Of a stretch of DNA of 33,990 nt, positions 22,943-31,125 are shown in pieces. The translations under genes were made by a program, and so were the position numbers. Source of the stretch: an uncultured Sutterella sp. (lineage in GTDB: Bacteria > Pseudomonadota > Gammaproteobacteria > Burkholderiales > Burkholderiaceae_F). Under the pieces are notes generated by a model. That model made no database searches. It was not told the origin of the DNA and was given only the letters and a program-made list of their open reading frames with translations. The first letter of the stretch is position 1; every line of letters begins with the position of its first letter. The stretch lies in contig CASDQM010000007.1 of the NCBI GenBank assembly GCA_949282745.1, positions 1 through 33,990 on the forward strand, given 5' to 3'.

Positions 22943-23634
22943 GGCGCCTCCTTCACGTAGCCGTGGCGCGTGAGCACGGCTTCGGTGTCGTCGTATTCGG
23001 CGATTCGCCCTTTTTCGACGTAGAGTGCCTTGGGTGCGAGGCGAAGGGCCTCTTCGCCCATGTGCGTGATGTAGAGGATGGGAAGCGCCGTGTGGCGCGC
23101 AACCGCGGCGACCCCTTCGACAAGTTCGCCCCGCAGTTCCGGGTCGAGCGACGCCGTGGGTTCGTCGAGAATCAGCATCTCGCGAGCGGCGCAGAGCGCC
23201 CGCGCGAGCGACACGCGCTGCGCTTCGCCGCCCGAGAGCGTCGAGGGACGACGATCGAGAAGTTTTTCAAGGTGCAGAAGCGCGACGGTCTCCTCCCAGG
23301 GAACGAGCGGCGTTCTTCCTCCGAAGCGTTGCGGAAAGAAGATGTTCTCGCGCACGCTCATCGCGGGAAAGAGGCGGTGGTTTTGAAAGACGAAGCCGAT
23401 CCCGCGCGCCTCGGGAGGCAGGCGCACGCCCTTTTCGACGTCGTCGAGGACCTTGTCGCCGATTGCAAAACGCCCGGCGTCGGGCGCGGTGAGGCCCGCC
23501 ATGAGGTTGGCGAGCGTCGACTTCCCCGAGCCGCTTCGCCCGAGCACCGCCGTGAGGCCGCGCTCCGGGAGGCGTCCCGCCAGGTGAAAGGCGGGGCCTC
23601 CCTCAAAGCGCTTTTGATAGTCGAACTCGATCAC
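22930..23634 (-). CDS. modC: Molybdate ABC transporter ATP-binding protein, short form
   Basis: A 234-residue ATPase that drives molybdate import. Walker A GRSGSGKST (32-40), Q-loop FQNHRLFP, signature LSGGEAQ (133-139), Walker B MLILDEP (153-159), His191 switch. GTG start at 23634 overlaps the modD stop in a GTGA junction, so the two are coupled; the longer upstream reading lies in another frame of modD. Compared with typical ModC (~350 residues), the C-terminal TOBE/Mop domain that binds molybdate and mediates trans-inhibition is absent: the protein ends ~20 residues after the nucleotide domain. Uptake may therefore lack feedback at the transporter. Confidence 0.9.
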   Translation of the reverse strand: MIEFDYQKRFEGGPAFHLAGRLPERGLTAVLGRSGSGKSTLANLMAGLTAPDAGRFAIGDKVLDDVEKGVRLPPEARGIGFVFQNHRLFPAMSVRENIFFPQRFGGRTPLVPWEETVALLHLEKLLDRRPSTLSGGEAQRVSLARALCAAREMLILDEPTASLDPELRGELVEGVAAVARHTALPILYITHMGEEALRLAPKALYVEKGRIAEYDDTEAVLTRHGYVKEAPWTR

Positions 23635-24482
23635 GGCCGGACGTCGGTCGGAACCGACATGCGCATCTTCACGTCGTGCGGACGCCCGAAATAGGGCCAG
23701 GACGTGACGAGGAAGTCCGCGCCCGCCTTGGCGTAGTCGGCGGCGTTCCCCGCATTGACGCCGCCGGCGGCGGAGACGATGATCGCGGGATGCTTCGCTT
23801 TGGCCGCGGTGACAAGCGCCCCGACGTCTTCGGGCGACATCTTGTCGCACTGCAGAATGTCGGCTCCGAGATCCGCCGCGCGCACGCCCTCTTCCGCGTC
23901 GCCCACTTCGACCGCGACCTTGCGTTCGGGGTCGAGTCGGCGAAGCGTTTGAAGGCGCTCGGCAAAGTCGGGCGAGAAGACGCGGTGCTGATCAAAGATC
24001 AGGATCGATTCCGAAAGGCCCGTGCGGTGCACGAGTCCCCCGCCCGCCTCGACGGCGAGAAGCGAGAGACGCTTCGTGCCGGGGAAATGCTTGCGGGTCG
24101 TCACGACGCGGCAGTCGGGGTTGACGGCCTGCGCCGCTTCGACCATCGCGCGCGTTCTCGTGGCGATCCCCGAGGCGTACTCCATGACGTTCTGAGCGGC
24201 CTTGTAGACCGCATGGATGCGGTCGGCGCGGCCGACGGCGCGAAGGAAGACGGTCTTGGCGGGAAGACGCGAGCCGTCCTCGGCCCGGCGGGTCACGCTG
24301 AGGCCAGCCTTCAGAAAGATCCGTTCGGCGAGTTCCGCTCCCGCAAGAACGCCCTCTTCCTTAAAAAAGCACTCGACGGCCCCGCGGGCGCCTTCGAGTC
24401 CGAGAAGGCGCGACGTGAGGTCGCCGTAGGGAATGTCTTCGGAAAGAATCGCCTCGAGTTCGGCGTCGGGAAAGAAGTACAT
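23631..24482 (-). CDS. modD: ModD protein (molybdenum-locus quinolinate phosphoribosyltransferase paralogue)
   Basis: A 283-residue protein of the nicotinate-nucleotide pyrophosphorylase fold. DIPYGDLTSRLLG (16-28), EYASGIATRTRAMVEAA, VTTRKHFPGTKRLSLLAV and GGLVHRTGLSESILIFDQH are features of the ModD branch rather than NadC. The barrel ends with ILQCDKMSPEDV and VSAAGGVN. ModD occurs only in some molybdate operons and its reaction is not firmly established. GGGAGG is placed 4 nt before the ATG, 12 bp after the modA stop. It could still have NadC-like activity; position in the operon and motifs favour ModD. Confidence 0.88.
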   Translation of the reverse strand: MYFFPDAELEAILSEDIPYGDLTSRLLGLEGARGAVECFFKEEGVLAGAELAERIFLKAGLSVTRRAEDGSRLPAKTVFLRAVGRADRIHAVYKAAQNVMEYASGIATRTRAMVEAAQAVNPDCRVVTTRKHFPGTKRLSLLAVEAGGGLVHRTGLSESILIFDQHRVFSPDFAERLQTLRRLDPERKVAVEVGDAEEGVRAADLGADILQCDKMSPEDVGALVTAAKAKHPAIIVSAAGGVNAGNAADYAKAGADFLVTSWPYFGRPHDVKMRMSVPTDVRP

Positions 24483-24494
24483 GACGCCTCCCGA

Positions 24495-25226
24495 TCAGCG
24501 GACGCCGGCCTTTTCGAGGACCTTCTTCCCCTTGGGCGAAGCGAGGCACCCGAGGAACTTCTGCACGTCCGCGTCCTTTTCGGCGCCTTCCACCACGGCC
24601 GCGACCATTTCAATGGGTTCGTAGCCTTCGTTGATGGCCATCACGCCGCCCAACTTCGCGCGGTTCTTCTGCGCGGCCTGCCAGTTGACGAAGCCCGCGT
24701 CGACTTCGCCCTGCAGCACGTAGGACATCACCTGCGGCACGCCCGCGACGCCGAGGAGCTTGGGCGTCACGGCCTTCTTCACCGCTTCGGGGCTCTTCGC
24801 CACCCATTCGGTGCCGGCGCGGCCGTAGACGGCGGCCTTGGGATCGGGGTGCGCAATGCGCTTGACGCCGTCCTTGGCGAGATCTTCGGGATTGGTGATC
24901 GTCACGCCCTTACGCCAAATGAGCATGAGGGGCGTCTTCCCGAGCGACTGCATCGTCGAGAACTTGACCGGGGTCTTCATCTTGAGAAGCGTCGTGCGGT
25001 CGGTGACGACGACGTTGACGCCGCTTCCCGACTTCACCTGCGCGAGCATCTGACCGATGTTGCCGCCGAAGCTCTTTTCAATCGGCGCGGCGGTTTCGTT
25101 CTTGCAGACTTCGACGAGCTTTTCGACCATCGGCACGTAACCGCCGCCGGTCGTGACCGTGACGGCCGCCGAGGCGCCGAGGGAAAAGGCGATGAGCGAA
25201 AGGGCGACGAGCGTACGCTTGGGCAT
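24495..25226 (-). CDS. modA: Molybdate ABC transporter periplasmic binding protein
   Basis: A 243-residue periplasmic protein that captures molybdate or tungstate. MPKRTLVALSLIAFSLGASA is the signal peptide, followed by VTVTTGGGYVPMVEKLVEVC and the ModA-type SFGGNIGQMLAQVKSGSG with the oxyanion-binding Ser; YVLQGEVDAGFV is the conserved hinge segment. The start has GGGAGAG 7 nt upstream, whereas the longer in-frame reading lacks a signal. First gene of the operon. Upstream (minus) CATACT at about 25265-25260 could be the -10. No ModE-type palindrome or modE gene is present, so regulation is unknown. Confidence 0.9.
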   Translation of the reverse strand: MPKRTLVALSLIAFSLGASAAVTVTTGGGYVPMVEKLVEVCKNETAAPIEKSFGGNIGQMLAQVKSGSGVNVVVTDRTTLLKMKTPVKFSTMQSLGKTPLMLIWRKGVTITNPEDLAKDGVKRIAHPDPKAAVYGRAGTEWVAKSPEAVKKAVTPKLLGVAGVPQVMSYVLQGEVDAGFVNWQAAQKNRAKLGGVMAINEGYEPIEMVAAVVEGAEKDADVQKFLGCLASPKGKKVLEKAGVR

Positions 25227-25320
25227 GAGAATCTCTCCCGTAAAAGAAATGGAATGCTCCAAGTATGCACGCGTTATTCCAAAAAAGCAAAACGCTTGCA
25301 GGAATTCTTTCGGTCCGTCT

Positions 25321-26484
25321 TCATTTGCCGCGCAGGAAGGCGAGCACCTCTTCGGTCTGCCGCTCGAAGTGCGGATTGTAGGTAAGCCGCACGTAGACGT
25401 GTCCGTCGCGCTCTTCGCCCCAGGCGCCGTACCAGATCTCGGACTCGGGGATTTCGCAGTGGTACCGCGGCCGCGGATCGTTTTCGGGGCGGCACCACTC
25501 GGCTCTCGCTCCGCGCCCGTAGTGGGGATTGGCGGGGGAGAAGTTGACCGAAAGGTGCGAGAAGCTTCGGATGTGTTCCTTCTCGAGATGCGAGGGGAGC
25601 GAAATCACCTTCATGAGCTTCGTCTCGGGCGTCTCGTCGCCGTACCAGATCGTGCGCGAGCGGGGATTCAGGAAACTTTCGTCGGCGGCCTCGAGCATGC
25701 GCTCCGTGTCGACGATCGAATCGAATTCGGAGAGCACCGTGAGGACGGGCTTGCGGTAGGGTTTCTCGAGCGCTTCTTCCGCATGGTCCATCGTGTCGCA
25801 GTAGGCGACGAGGCCCGTCATCGGGAGCGTGCGGTAGCGAAAGGCAGTGGTGCCCCCGCCCGATTCCTCGGGGGTGCGGAGCCACTCGAAAAAGAGGGAC
25901 GCGAAAGGAACGAGCCCCACGAGGTTCGTTCGCACGTAAGGCGCGGGCGAAAAGAGAAGCAGCCCCTCCACGTCGGGGTCTTCGGCCCCGAGCGTGACGG
26001 CGATGTTGCCGCCCGTCGAAAAGCCCGCGAGCCACACGCGGTAGCCTTCCTTCTTCAGACGATCCTTTTCGCGGCGCACCACGCCCTCCCAGGCTTCGCC
26101 CGTCGAGCGCGCGATCATGTCCTCGGGCTTCGTGCCGTGGCCCGGCAAAAGGACCGTGCGCACGAGCACCCCGTCTTCGGCGAGGCGCTTTGCGGTGTCG
26201 AGAAAGGTCCAGGGGCCTTCGCCCAAGCCGTGCGCAAAGAGGACGGCGCGGCCGTCGGGATGAACGGGCCGCATCTCCCAGGGCGTGTTCCAGTCGATTT
26301 CGGCCTTGTGATCGGGCGTCGCAAAGCGTCGGTCGCGCGCGACGAGCGCGCGGGTTTCCTCCACGTATTCGGCGAAGGTGGCGGGCGCCTTCTCTTCTTC
26401 CGCGACGGAAGGCGTGCCGCAGCCCGCGAGCGTGAATAGAACCGGGAGGGCGAAGGCAAGAAGGCGCAAAGTGCTGTGCGTCAT
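25321..26484 (-). CDS. Lipoprotein alpha/beta hydrolase (carboxylesterase/lipase type)
   Basis: A 387-residue membrane-anchored serine hydrolase. MTHSTLRLLAFALPVLFTLAGC is a lipoprotein signal with Cys22. The hydrolase fold shows VLFAHGLGEGPW (81-92, oxyanion loop), PGHGTKPED, the nucleophile elbow GFSTGG (154-159, Ser156), probable acid Asp255 or Asp259 in LSEFDSIVD, and His310 in FSHLS. The body resembles monoglyceride lipase/carboxylesterase enzymes; a long C-terminal extension (~315-387) ends with a VYVRLTYNPHFERQ strand. No Shine-Dalgarno is visible before the ATG, which is nevertheless fixed by the signal peptide. Substrate undetermined. The modA start is 94 bp further on in the same direction. 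Confidence 0.85.
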   Translation of the reverse strand: MTHSTLRLLAFALPVLFTLAGCGTPSVAEEEKAPATFAEYVEETRALVARDRRFATPDHKAEIDWNTPWEMRPVHPDGRAVLFAHGLGEGPWTFLDTAKRLAEDGVLVRTVLLPGHGTKPEDMIARSTGEAWEGVVRREKDRLKKEGYRVWLAGFSTGGNIAVTLGAEDPDVEGLLLFSPAPYVRTNLVGLVPFASLFFEWLRTPEESGGGTTAFRYRTLPMTGLVAYCDTMDHAEEALEKPYRKPVLTVLSEFDSIVDTERMLEAADESFLNPRSRTIWYGDETPETKLMKVISLPSHLEKEHIRSFSHLSVNFSPANPHYGRGARAEWCRPENDPRPRYHCEIPESEIWYGAWGEERDGHVYVRLTYNPHFERQTEEVLAFLRGK

Positions 26485-26708
26485 GGGGGATTCGGTGCAA
26501 AAAGGGGGATGGAAAAAGTATAGAGGCAGCGCCCGCAAGGAAGATTGGCCGATTCTCTCGATCTCGGATCGTTTCTTGCGCAAAGCTCGCCCTCCCGGCA
26601 TCACTTCGTCACGAATTTTCCGCCTCGGCCGAGCCGGCCGCCACCCCGAAACCGCGCGGCATTCACTATGATTTCGGTTGGTTTTGGACAACTACAAAAA
26701 AGACATCC
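26485..26708. promoter_or_regulatory. Divergent promoter region
   Basis: Minus-strand TATACT (26522-26517) lies 33 bp before the hydrolase start; plus-strand TATGAT (26667-26672) lies 37 bp before the 720-residue gene. Neither has a strong -35. A perfect palindrome CTCGGCCGAG is at 26624-26633. Confidence 0.45.
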
Positions 26709-28871
26709 ATGCTTACCCTTCACGCAGACGTGAACGATCTTCCCGACGCGCTTCGACGCCTTTGGACGGCCCGCGACGCGGGCGGCGCCTGGCGCCTCGC
26801 GCTGGAACTCCCCGACGAAGAGCAGACCGAGGCGACGCTCTCGCTTCTCGTCACCGCGGCGGTCGACGGCGACGCCTCTCAGACGGACTTTCGCCATATC
26901 GCCGACGTGCTCGAGCGGACGCTCCCGGCCGAGCGCACGCCCCGGCAGACCTTCTGGCTCGCCCTCTCGCTCGCCCGCTGCAACGCCTATCGCCGCGCCC
27001 TTTCGCTTTTCTCCTCGATCCCGTTGGACGCCCTGGAGCGCGACGAAACGATCGTCGCCGAAGAGGAAATGCTACGCCTTCGCATGGCGCTCTTTTCGCC
27101 CGCCTGTTCGGACGAAGAGCTGCTCCCCTTGATCGAGCCCCTCATGCGCCCCGAAGCGAAGCCCCGCAGGCTTGCGGTGCTTCGGCTCCTCTCCTCCTAT
27201 CTGCGAACGGCCGACGCCGCCCGCGGAGAAGAGGCCAAGGACGGCATCCGCCGCCTTCTCACCCTCACGGACGACCTCACGCCCAAGGAAGAGGCGGAGA
27301 TGCTGCGGCTTCGCATCCTCATTCTCGGCCGCATCGACGACTATCTGCCGCCCGTGCTGGACGACTGCTTCCGACTCTTTCACGAGCATCCGGAAAGCGA
27401 CGAAGCCGTTCTCACGGCCTTCGAGCTCGTGCGCTGTCTCCTTACGCCCGAAAGCGCCGCAAAGCCCCTGGGTTCCAAAGAGGCCTGGGCGCAGGTGGAG
27501 ACCGGACTCTGCCCGCAGTGGGCCTCGGACGAAACGAAGCTCTTTTACCGCATCGCCTCCGACGTGCAAAGGGGCGCCATCTCGGCCGTCTACGACGCGC
27601 TCGTCGCCGCCGAGAGCCGCTCGGGGTTCTTTCTCTTCCTTCGCGGCTGGTGCGCGACCTACCTCTTCATGGATTCCCGCGACGCCAAGGTGGGCGCCGA
27701 CGCCTGGGCGTCTTTTGACTGGGAGCACAAGACCGCGCTTCGTCCCTTCCACGCCCTTCTGAAGTTCTGGCTCGTCTGTCTCAACGGCATGTGGCCCGAC
27801 GACGTGGAAATGCCCGAAGAAGCGAACCTCGCGGTTCCGCCCCTGACGCCCTGCGAAGCCAAGATGTCGAAGGACGTCATGAAGTTCATGAACGATCACG
27901 TGCAGCGGCACTTCCGCCGTCGTCTCGACACGCAGACACACCGACAGCTCACCGAATGGCTCAGGAAGACCGCGGACGTCGCGCCCGAAGACGAGGAAAA
28001 GCACTGGAATGAAAGCGCCCTGCTCCTCGTGAGCTGTCCGGGCTCGCAGCACCTCCCCGTCTGGTGGGAGTGCGCCCTGCAGTTTCCGGGGTCGCTCCTC
28101 TCGCCCGCGAACACCGAGGGACTGTGGCTCGCCTTCCGGTCGGCCCTGCGAAAGAGCCCGCGCCGCCGCACCTTCCGCCCGTTGAAGACTTACGAACCGT
28201 TGACGGAAGATCCGCGCGTGCACGTCTGGGGCGGCACCGCCGTTCTTCTTCCGCCTCTCTTTCGGCCGCTCTGGATGCGCTTTCACGACCCCATGGGCGT
28301 GACCTCGGAGTGGGCCTGGGTCCCCGAATACGACGGTCCGATCGGCCTTCTTCGCAACTGGCCCGACAAGCGGCTTCGCGTCACCACGGCGCTCGGCGCC
28401 GTGTCGAGGGGCTTTTCGGAAGACAATTTCGAATTGAGCCTCACGGTCGAGGACGCCCCGACCGAAGCGCTCGACACGCGCCTGCAGAAAGTCCTCTTCG
28501 AGACGCTCGCCGCCGTGCGCGCGGACATGAAGCTTCTCGACCGACTCGGCTTTCGCGGCGTGATTCCGAACGAACCCGTCGTCCTCGACACGAAGGACGC
28601 CGTGCCCTCTCTTGCGGACGCGAGCTTTGAGAAGCTTCTCTTCATCGACTCGCGCACGGCCGGGACGGCCGTGTTCCTTCCGCCCCTGCAGGGCTGCAAC
28701 CTGACCCGCTACGAGCTCGTGCCGCTTCGCGCGGGCGAAGCGAAACTTCTCGACACGCTCGGGATCGAAGGCTTCCTGAAGCTCTTCCCCTTTGAAAAGC
28801 TCGGGCCCTTCTCGTTTGCGCGCGCCGACCTGGCGCTCACGACGAATCCGAGCGGCATGCGCGCTTCGTAA
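26709..28871 (+). CDS. Unrecognised 720-residue cytosolic protein with helical-repeat N-terminal half
   Basis: I do not recognise the family. There is no signal peptide, TM helix or catalytic motif. Residues ~1-440 are rich in Leu/Ala/Arg amphipathic helices, each about 30-40 residues long (e.g. RQTFWLALSLARCNAYRRAL), typical of TPR- or HEAT-like scaffolds. Residues ~450-720 differ: Trp- and Pro-rich beta-type stretches (PVWWECALQFPG, HVWGGTAVLLPPL, SEWAWVPEYDGPIG), then a mixed domain with ELVPLRAGEAKLLDTLG that faintly recalls suppressor-of-fused-like folds. That likeness is weak and not an assignment. Codon use matches neighbours. No ribosome site is visible before the ATG. It stands alone, divergent from the lipoprotein hydrolase, with a strong terminator. 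Confidence 0.8.
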   Translation: MLTLHADVNDLPDALRRLWTARDAGGAWRLALELPDEEQTEATLSLLVTAAVDGDASQTDFRHIADVLERTLPAERTPRQTFWLALSLARCNAYRRALSLFSSIPLDALERDETIVAEEEMLRLRMALFSPACSDEELLPLIEPLMRPEAKPRRLAVLRLLSSYLRTADAARGEEAKDGIRRLLTLTDDLTPKEEAEMLRLRILILGRIDDYLPPVLDDCFRLFHEHPESDEAVLTAFELVRCLLTPESAAKPLGSKEAWAQVETGLCPQWASDETKLFYRIASDVQRGAISAVYDALVAAESRSGFFLFLRGWCATYLFMDSRDAKVGADAWASFDWEHKTALRPFHALLKFWLVCLNGMWPDDVEMPEEANLAVPPLTPCEAKMSKDVMKFMNDHVQRHFRRRLDTQTHRQLTEWLRKTADVAPEDEEKHWNESALLLVSCPGSQHLPVWWECALQFPGSLLSPANTEGLWLAFRSALRKSPRRRTFRPLKTYEPLTEDPRVHVWGGTAVLLPPLFRPLWMRFHDPMGVTSEWAWVPEYDGPIGLLRNWPDKRLRVTTALGAVSRGFSEDNFELSLTVEDAPTEALDTRLQKVLFETLAAVRADMKLLDRLGFRGVIPNEPVVLDTKDAVPSLADASFEKLLFIDSRTAGTAVFLPPLQGCNLTRYELVPLRAGEAKLLDTLGIEGFLKLFPFEKLGPFSFARADLALTTNPSGMRAS

Positions 28872-28892
28872 CGCACAGGCCTTTTTGACAGC

Positions 28893-28928
28893 AACGGACC
28901 GATTCTCTCGCGGGAACGGTCCGTTTTG
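28893..28928 (+). terminator. Intrinsic terminator after the 720-residue gene
   Basis: Perfect 9-bp stem AACGGACCG / CGGTCCGTT (28893-28901 / 28917-28925), then TTTTG. Confidence 0.88.
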
Positions 28929-29039
28929 CTTTCGCGGCATTTTTCGGCAAGGATTCGAAACGATCGAAAAAGCCGCTAGCGGCCCCCGGCGTTAGCATGA
29001 AAACACGAATAAACCTCCTTCATTCATAAGGAAACCGCC

Positions 29040-29831
29040 ATGCAACGCCGCACACTCGCCGCCCTGATTCCCGGTGCCGCCCTGACGGCCGCCGGCGTGG
29101 CCTTTGCCAAGGAAAACGATATGACCACCACCGATCTCTCCGTGACCGATCCCGATCTCGTCGCCATCCGCGAACGCTTCCTGAAATTGGACGTCCCCGC
29201 GCACACGTCCGCCCTTACCGAGCGTGAACGCTTCCTCGTGCAGGTGACGACCCTTACGACTTTGTCCGAACCGCTCTCCCTGAAGCGCGTCGTCAAGGAA
29301 GCCCTCGCCGCGGGCGTAAAGCCCCTCGAAATCCGCGAAGCCGTCTATCAGCCCTTCGCCTACATCGGCTTTGCGAAGGTCGAAACGGGCGTCCTCGCCA
29401 TGAACGAAGCCTTCGTCGAAGCGGGCGTGAAACTTCCGCTCGAATCGGCCACGACCGTCACGGACGCGGACCGCTTTGAAAAGGGCCTCACGCAGCAGAA
29501 GACGATCTTCGGCCCCGCCATCGACACGATGCACAAGAACGCCACCGACGACATCCGCTTCCTGCAGGTGGACGCCCTTACGGGCTGGTGCTTCGGCGAC
29601 ACCTATACGCGCAAGGGCCTGACGCTTGCCGAGCGCGAACACCTCACCTTCGTCACCATCGCGACGCTCGGCGGATGCGAACCGCAACTGCGCGCCCACA
29701 CAGGCGGCAACCGCACGATGGGCGCGACGAAGCAGAAGCTCATCGACACGATCGCCGCCATGGCGGGCTACATCGGCTTCCCGCGCACGCTCAACGCCCT
29801 TGCGATCGTACAGGAAATCTACAAGGACTGA
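29040..29831 (+). CDS. Exported carboxymuconolactone decarboxylase (CMD) family protein
   Basis: A 263-residue protein with two CMD domains (about 45-140 and 165-263). MQRRTLAALIPGAALTAAGVAFA is an export signal whose RRTLA looks Tat-like; CMD proteins are usually cytosolic, so secretion is notable. Domain 1 contains LVQVTTLTTL and AVYQPFAYIGFAK; domain 2 contains LTFVTIATLGGCEPQLRAH, with the E-x-x-x-x-x-H kept but not the AhpD-type CxxC redox pair, so peroxidase function is unlikely. AAGGA lies 8 nt before the ATG. Convergent with a secreted cupin; relatives of the two are often neighbours, pointing to a common periplasmic pathway. Reaction unknown: lactone or aromatic-acid chemistry is the family norm. 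Confidence 0.87.
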   Translation: MQRRTLAALIPGAALTAAGVAFAKENDMTTTDLSVTDPDLVAIRERFLKLDVPAHTSALTERERFLVQVTTLTTLSEPLSLKRVVKEALAAGVKPLEIREAVYQPFAYIGFAKVETGVLAMNEAFVEAGVKLPLESATTVTDADRFEKGLTQQKTIFGPAIDTMHKNATDDIRFLQVDALTGWCFGDTYTRKGLTLAEREHLTFVTIATLGGCEPQLRAHTGGNRTMGATKQKLIDTIAAMAGYIGFPRTLNALAIVQEIYKD

Positions 29832-29861
29832 TCCCATCCAACACGGTTCTCTCCTTAGGAA

Positions 29862-29898
29862 CGGCCGGCCGCCCTCACGGGGCGCCGGCCGCTTTTTA
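29862..29898 (+). terminator. Intrinsic terminator after the CMD gene
   Basis: CGGCCGGC (29862-29869) pairs with GCCGGCCG (29884-29891), with an inner GC stem, then CTTTTTAT. Confidence 0.93.
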
Positions 29899-29934
29899 TC
29901 CGTAAAAACCCCGGGATTAGAGTTCCCGTTCGAA

Positions 29935-29969
29935 ATAAAGGTCCCGCACGGGAGAGATGCGTGCGGGAC
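29935..29969 (-). terminator. Intrinsic terminator of the cupin gene
   Basis: Perfect 10-bp stem GTCCCGCACG / CGTGCGGGAC (29941-29950 / 29960-29969), followed on the minus strand by CTTTATTT, 24 nt after the stop. Confidence 0.88.
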
Positions 29970-29993
29970 TGAATGAGAGGCGGTAAGCGGGAA

Positions 29994-30488
29994 TCAGCGG
30001 CCGGCGTACTGTTCGTCCGTCACGGCTTCCTGCCAGACGACCACGACGCCCGGATCCTTTTCTTCGCAGATCGAGATGTGGGTCATGGCCGAGTTTTCAC
30101 TCGCGCCGTGCCAGTGCTTGACGCCGGCGGGACAACGGACGATGTCGCCCGCGCGGATTTCAACGCGGGGTTTGCCCCATTCCTGGGTGTAGCCGACGCC
30201 GTCGGTCACGATCAGGACCTGTCCGACGGGGTGATAGTGCCAGAAGGAGCGGGCCCCGGGCTGGAAGGTGACGGAGCCGCCCGAACTCTTCATGTCGCCG
30301 AAGGTTCCGTAGAGCCCCGTCACGGTGACCTTGCCCGTAAAGGTGGCGGCGGGACCTTCGACGGTCTTCAGATCGGCCGCTAGCGTCACGACCTGTTCGG
30401 TAAGATTGTCGGCGGCCTGGGCACCGGCGGCAAAACCGAGGGCGGCCGCAACGATGCCGAGCATCGTCCATTTTGCATTGTGCGTCAT
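29994..30488 (-). CDS. Secreted cupin-domain protein
   Basis: A 164-residue exported small-barrel protein. Start at MTHNAKWTMLGIVAAALGFA with AAGGAG 6 nt upstream; signal cleaved at AQA-AD (25-26). The double-stranded beta-helix has cupin motif 1, WHYHPVGQ (83-90), with His84 and His86 and Gln90 in place of the usual Glu, and motif 2, CPAGVKHWHG (119-128), with His125/His127. A three-His metal site is therefore intact. Similar cupins sit beside CMD proteins in many proteobacteria. Probably a metal-dependent isomerase, lyase or sensor in the periplasm; reaction unknown. Confidence 0.87.
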   Translation of the reverse strand: MTHNAKWTMLGIVAAALGFAAGAQAADNLTEQVVTLAADLKTVEGPAATFTGKVTVTGLYGTFGDMKSSGGSVTFQPGARSFWHYHPVGQVLIVTDGVGYTQEWGKPRVEIRAGDIVRCPAGVKHWHGASENSAMTHISICEEKDPGVVVVWQEAVTDEQYAGR

Positions 30489-30741
30489 ACGAAACTCCTT
30501 CAAGAAAACGAAAGGACATTGATTTCCTTGAATTCCATTTTCTCGAATACGCTCGGCGCCCCCTTTGCCGAAAATTTCAACTTTCTGCTTCATTCTCTCC
30601 GCACCTCGGAAGGCGCGGCACCCCCTCTTCCACATCTTTGGAATCGGCTGGCGATTCTCCCCGCCACAAAGCGGATATCTGCATTCCGACGACCTTCCTC
30701 GTTACGATTCGCAAAGCCCGCCTTATCAAGAAGAACAAAAA

Positions 30742-30765
30742 AGGGAGCTGAAGCTCCCTCTTTTT
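30742..30765 (-). terminator. Intrinsic terminator of the H-NS gene
   Basis: AGGGAGC (30742-30748) pairs with GCTCCCT (30753-30759) around a 4-nt loop. U-tracts flank both sides (AAAAAA and CTTTTTG on plus), so it can work in both directions. The stretch 30489-30741 holds the cupin promoter region and nothing else I can identify. Confidence 0.85.
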
Positions 30766-30783
30766 GTTTCAGTCGAGACGAAA

Positions 30784-31095
30784 TCAGAACGTCGTCGTCT
30801 TGATGAGCATTTCCTCTTCGGAAACGCCGTTTTCGAGCGCCTGCTTGAACCACTTCGGACGGCGGCCGGAACCCGACCAGGTGCCTTCACCGTGAGGGTT
30901 GGCGTACTTCGCGGGCTTGACGTCGCCGCGACGCTTGCTCTGATGCTGACCGAGGTCGGAGAGCGTAATGCCGTATTCCTTCATCGCGACGAGAATTTCG
31001 TCGACGAGCTGAGCGCGAACGGATTTGGCTTCGTTCTGGAGACGTTCCATTTCTTCATTGATTTCCTGCAGGCGGACGGCATTTTCAAAAGCCAT
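30784..31095 (-). CDS. H-NS family nucleoid-associated protein
   Basis: A 103-residue DNA-binding protein that binds curved AT-rich DNA and silences acquired genes. Start at MAFENAVRLQEINEEMERLQ with AAGGGG 8 nt upstream. Residues 1-45 are the coiled-coil oligomerisation part; a charged linker (50-62) leads to the C-terminal H-NS motif YANPHGEGTWSGSGRRPKWF (64-83), with the core SGSGRRP replacing enterobacterial QGR. This short layout is typical of Burkholderiales H-NS-like proteins (BpH3 type). Transcribed from a -10 TAGAAT (31166-31161). Confidence 0.92.
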   Translation of the reverse strand: MAFENAVRLQEINEEMERLQNEAKSVRAQLVDEILVAMKEYGITLSDLGQHQSKRRGDVKPAKYANPHGEGTWSGSGRRPKWFKQALENGVSEEEMLIKTTTF

Positions 31096-31125
31096 GTGGT
31101 AAACCCCTTCAAAAAAAATGCATGG

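Noticed and set aside
23631-24482. Calling this gene nadC (NAD biosynthesis)
   Set aside because: It lies inside the molybdate operon with coupled neighbours and has ModD-type motifs (SGIATRTR, TRKHFPGTK); no nadA or nadB is adjacent.
30500-30540. FNR-like site TTGATTTCCTTGAA before the cupin gene
   Set aside because: Only one half-site fits TTGAT; the second matches ATCAA poorly (3 of 5), so it is not better than chance.
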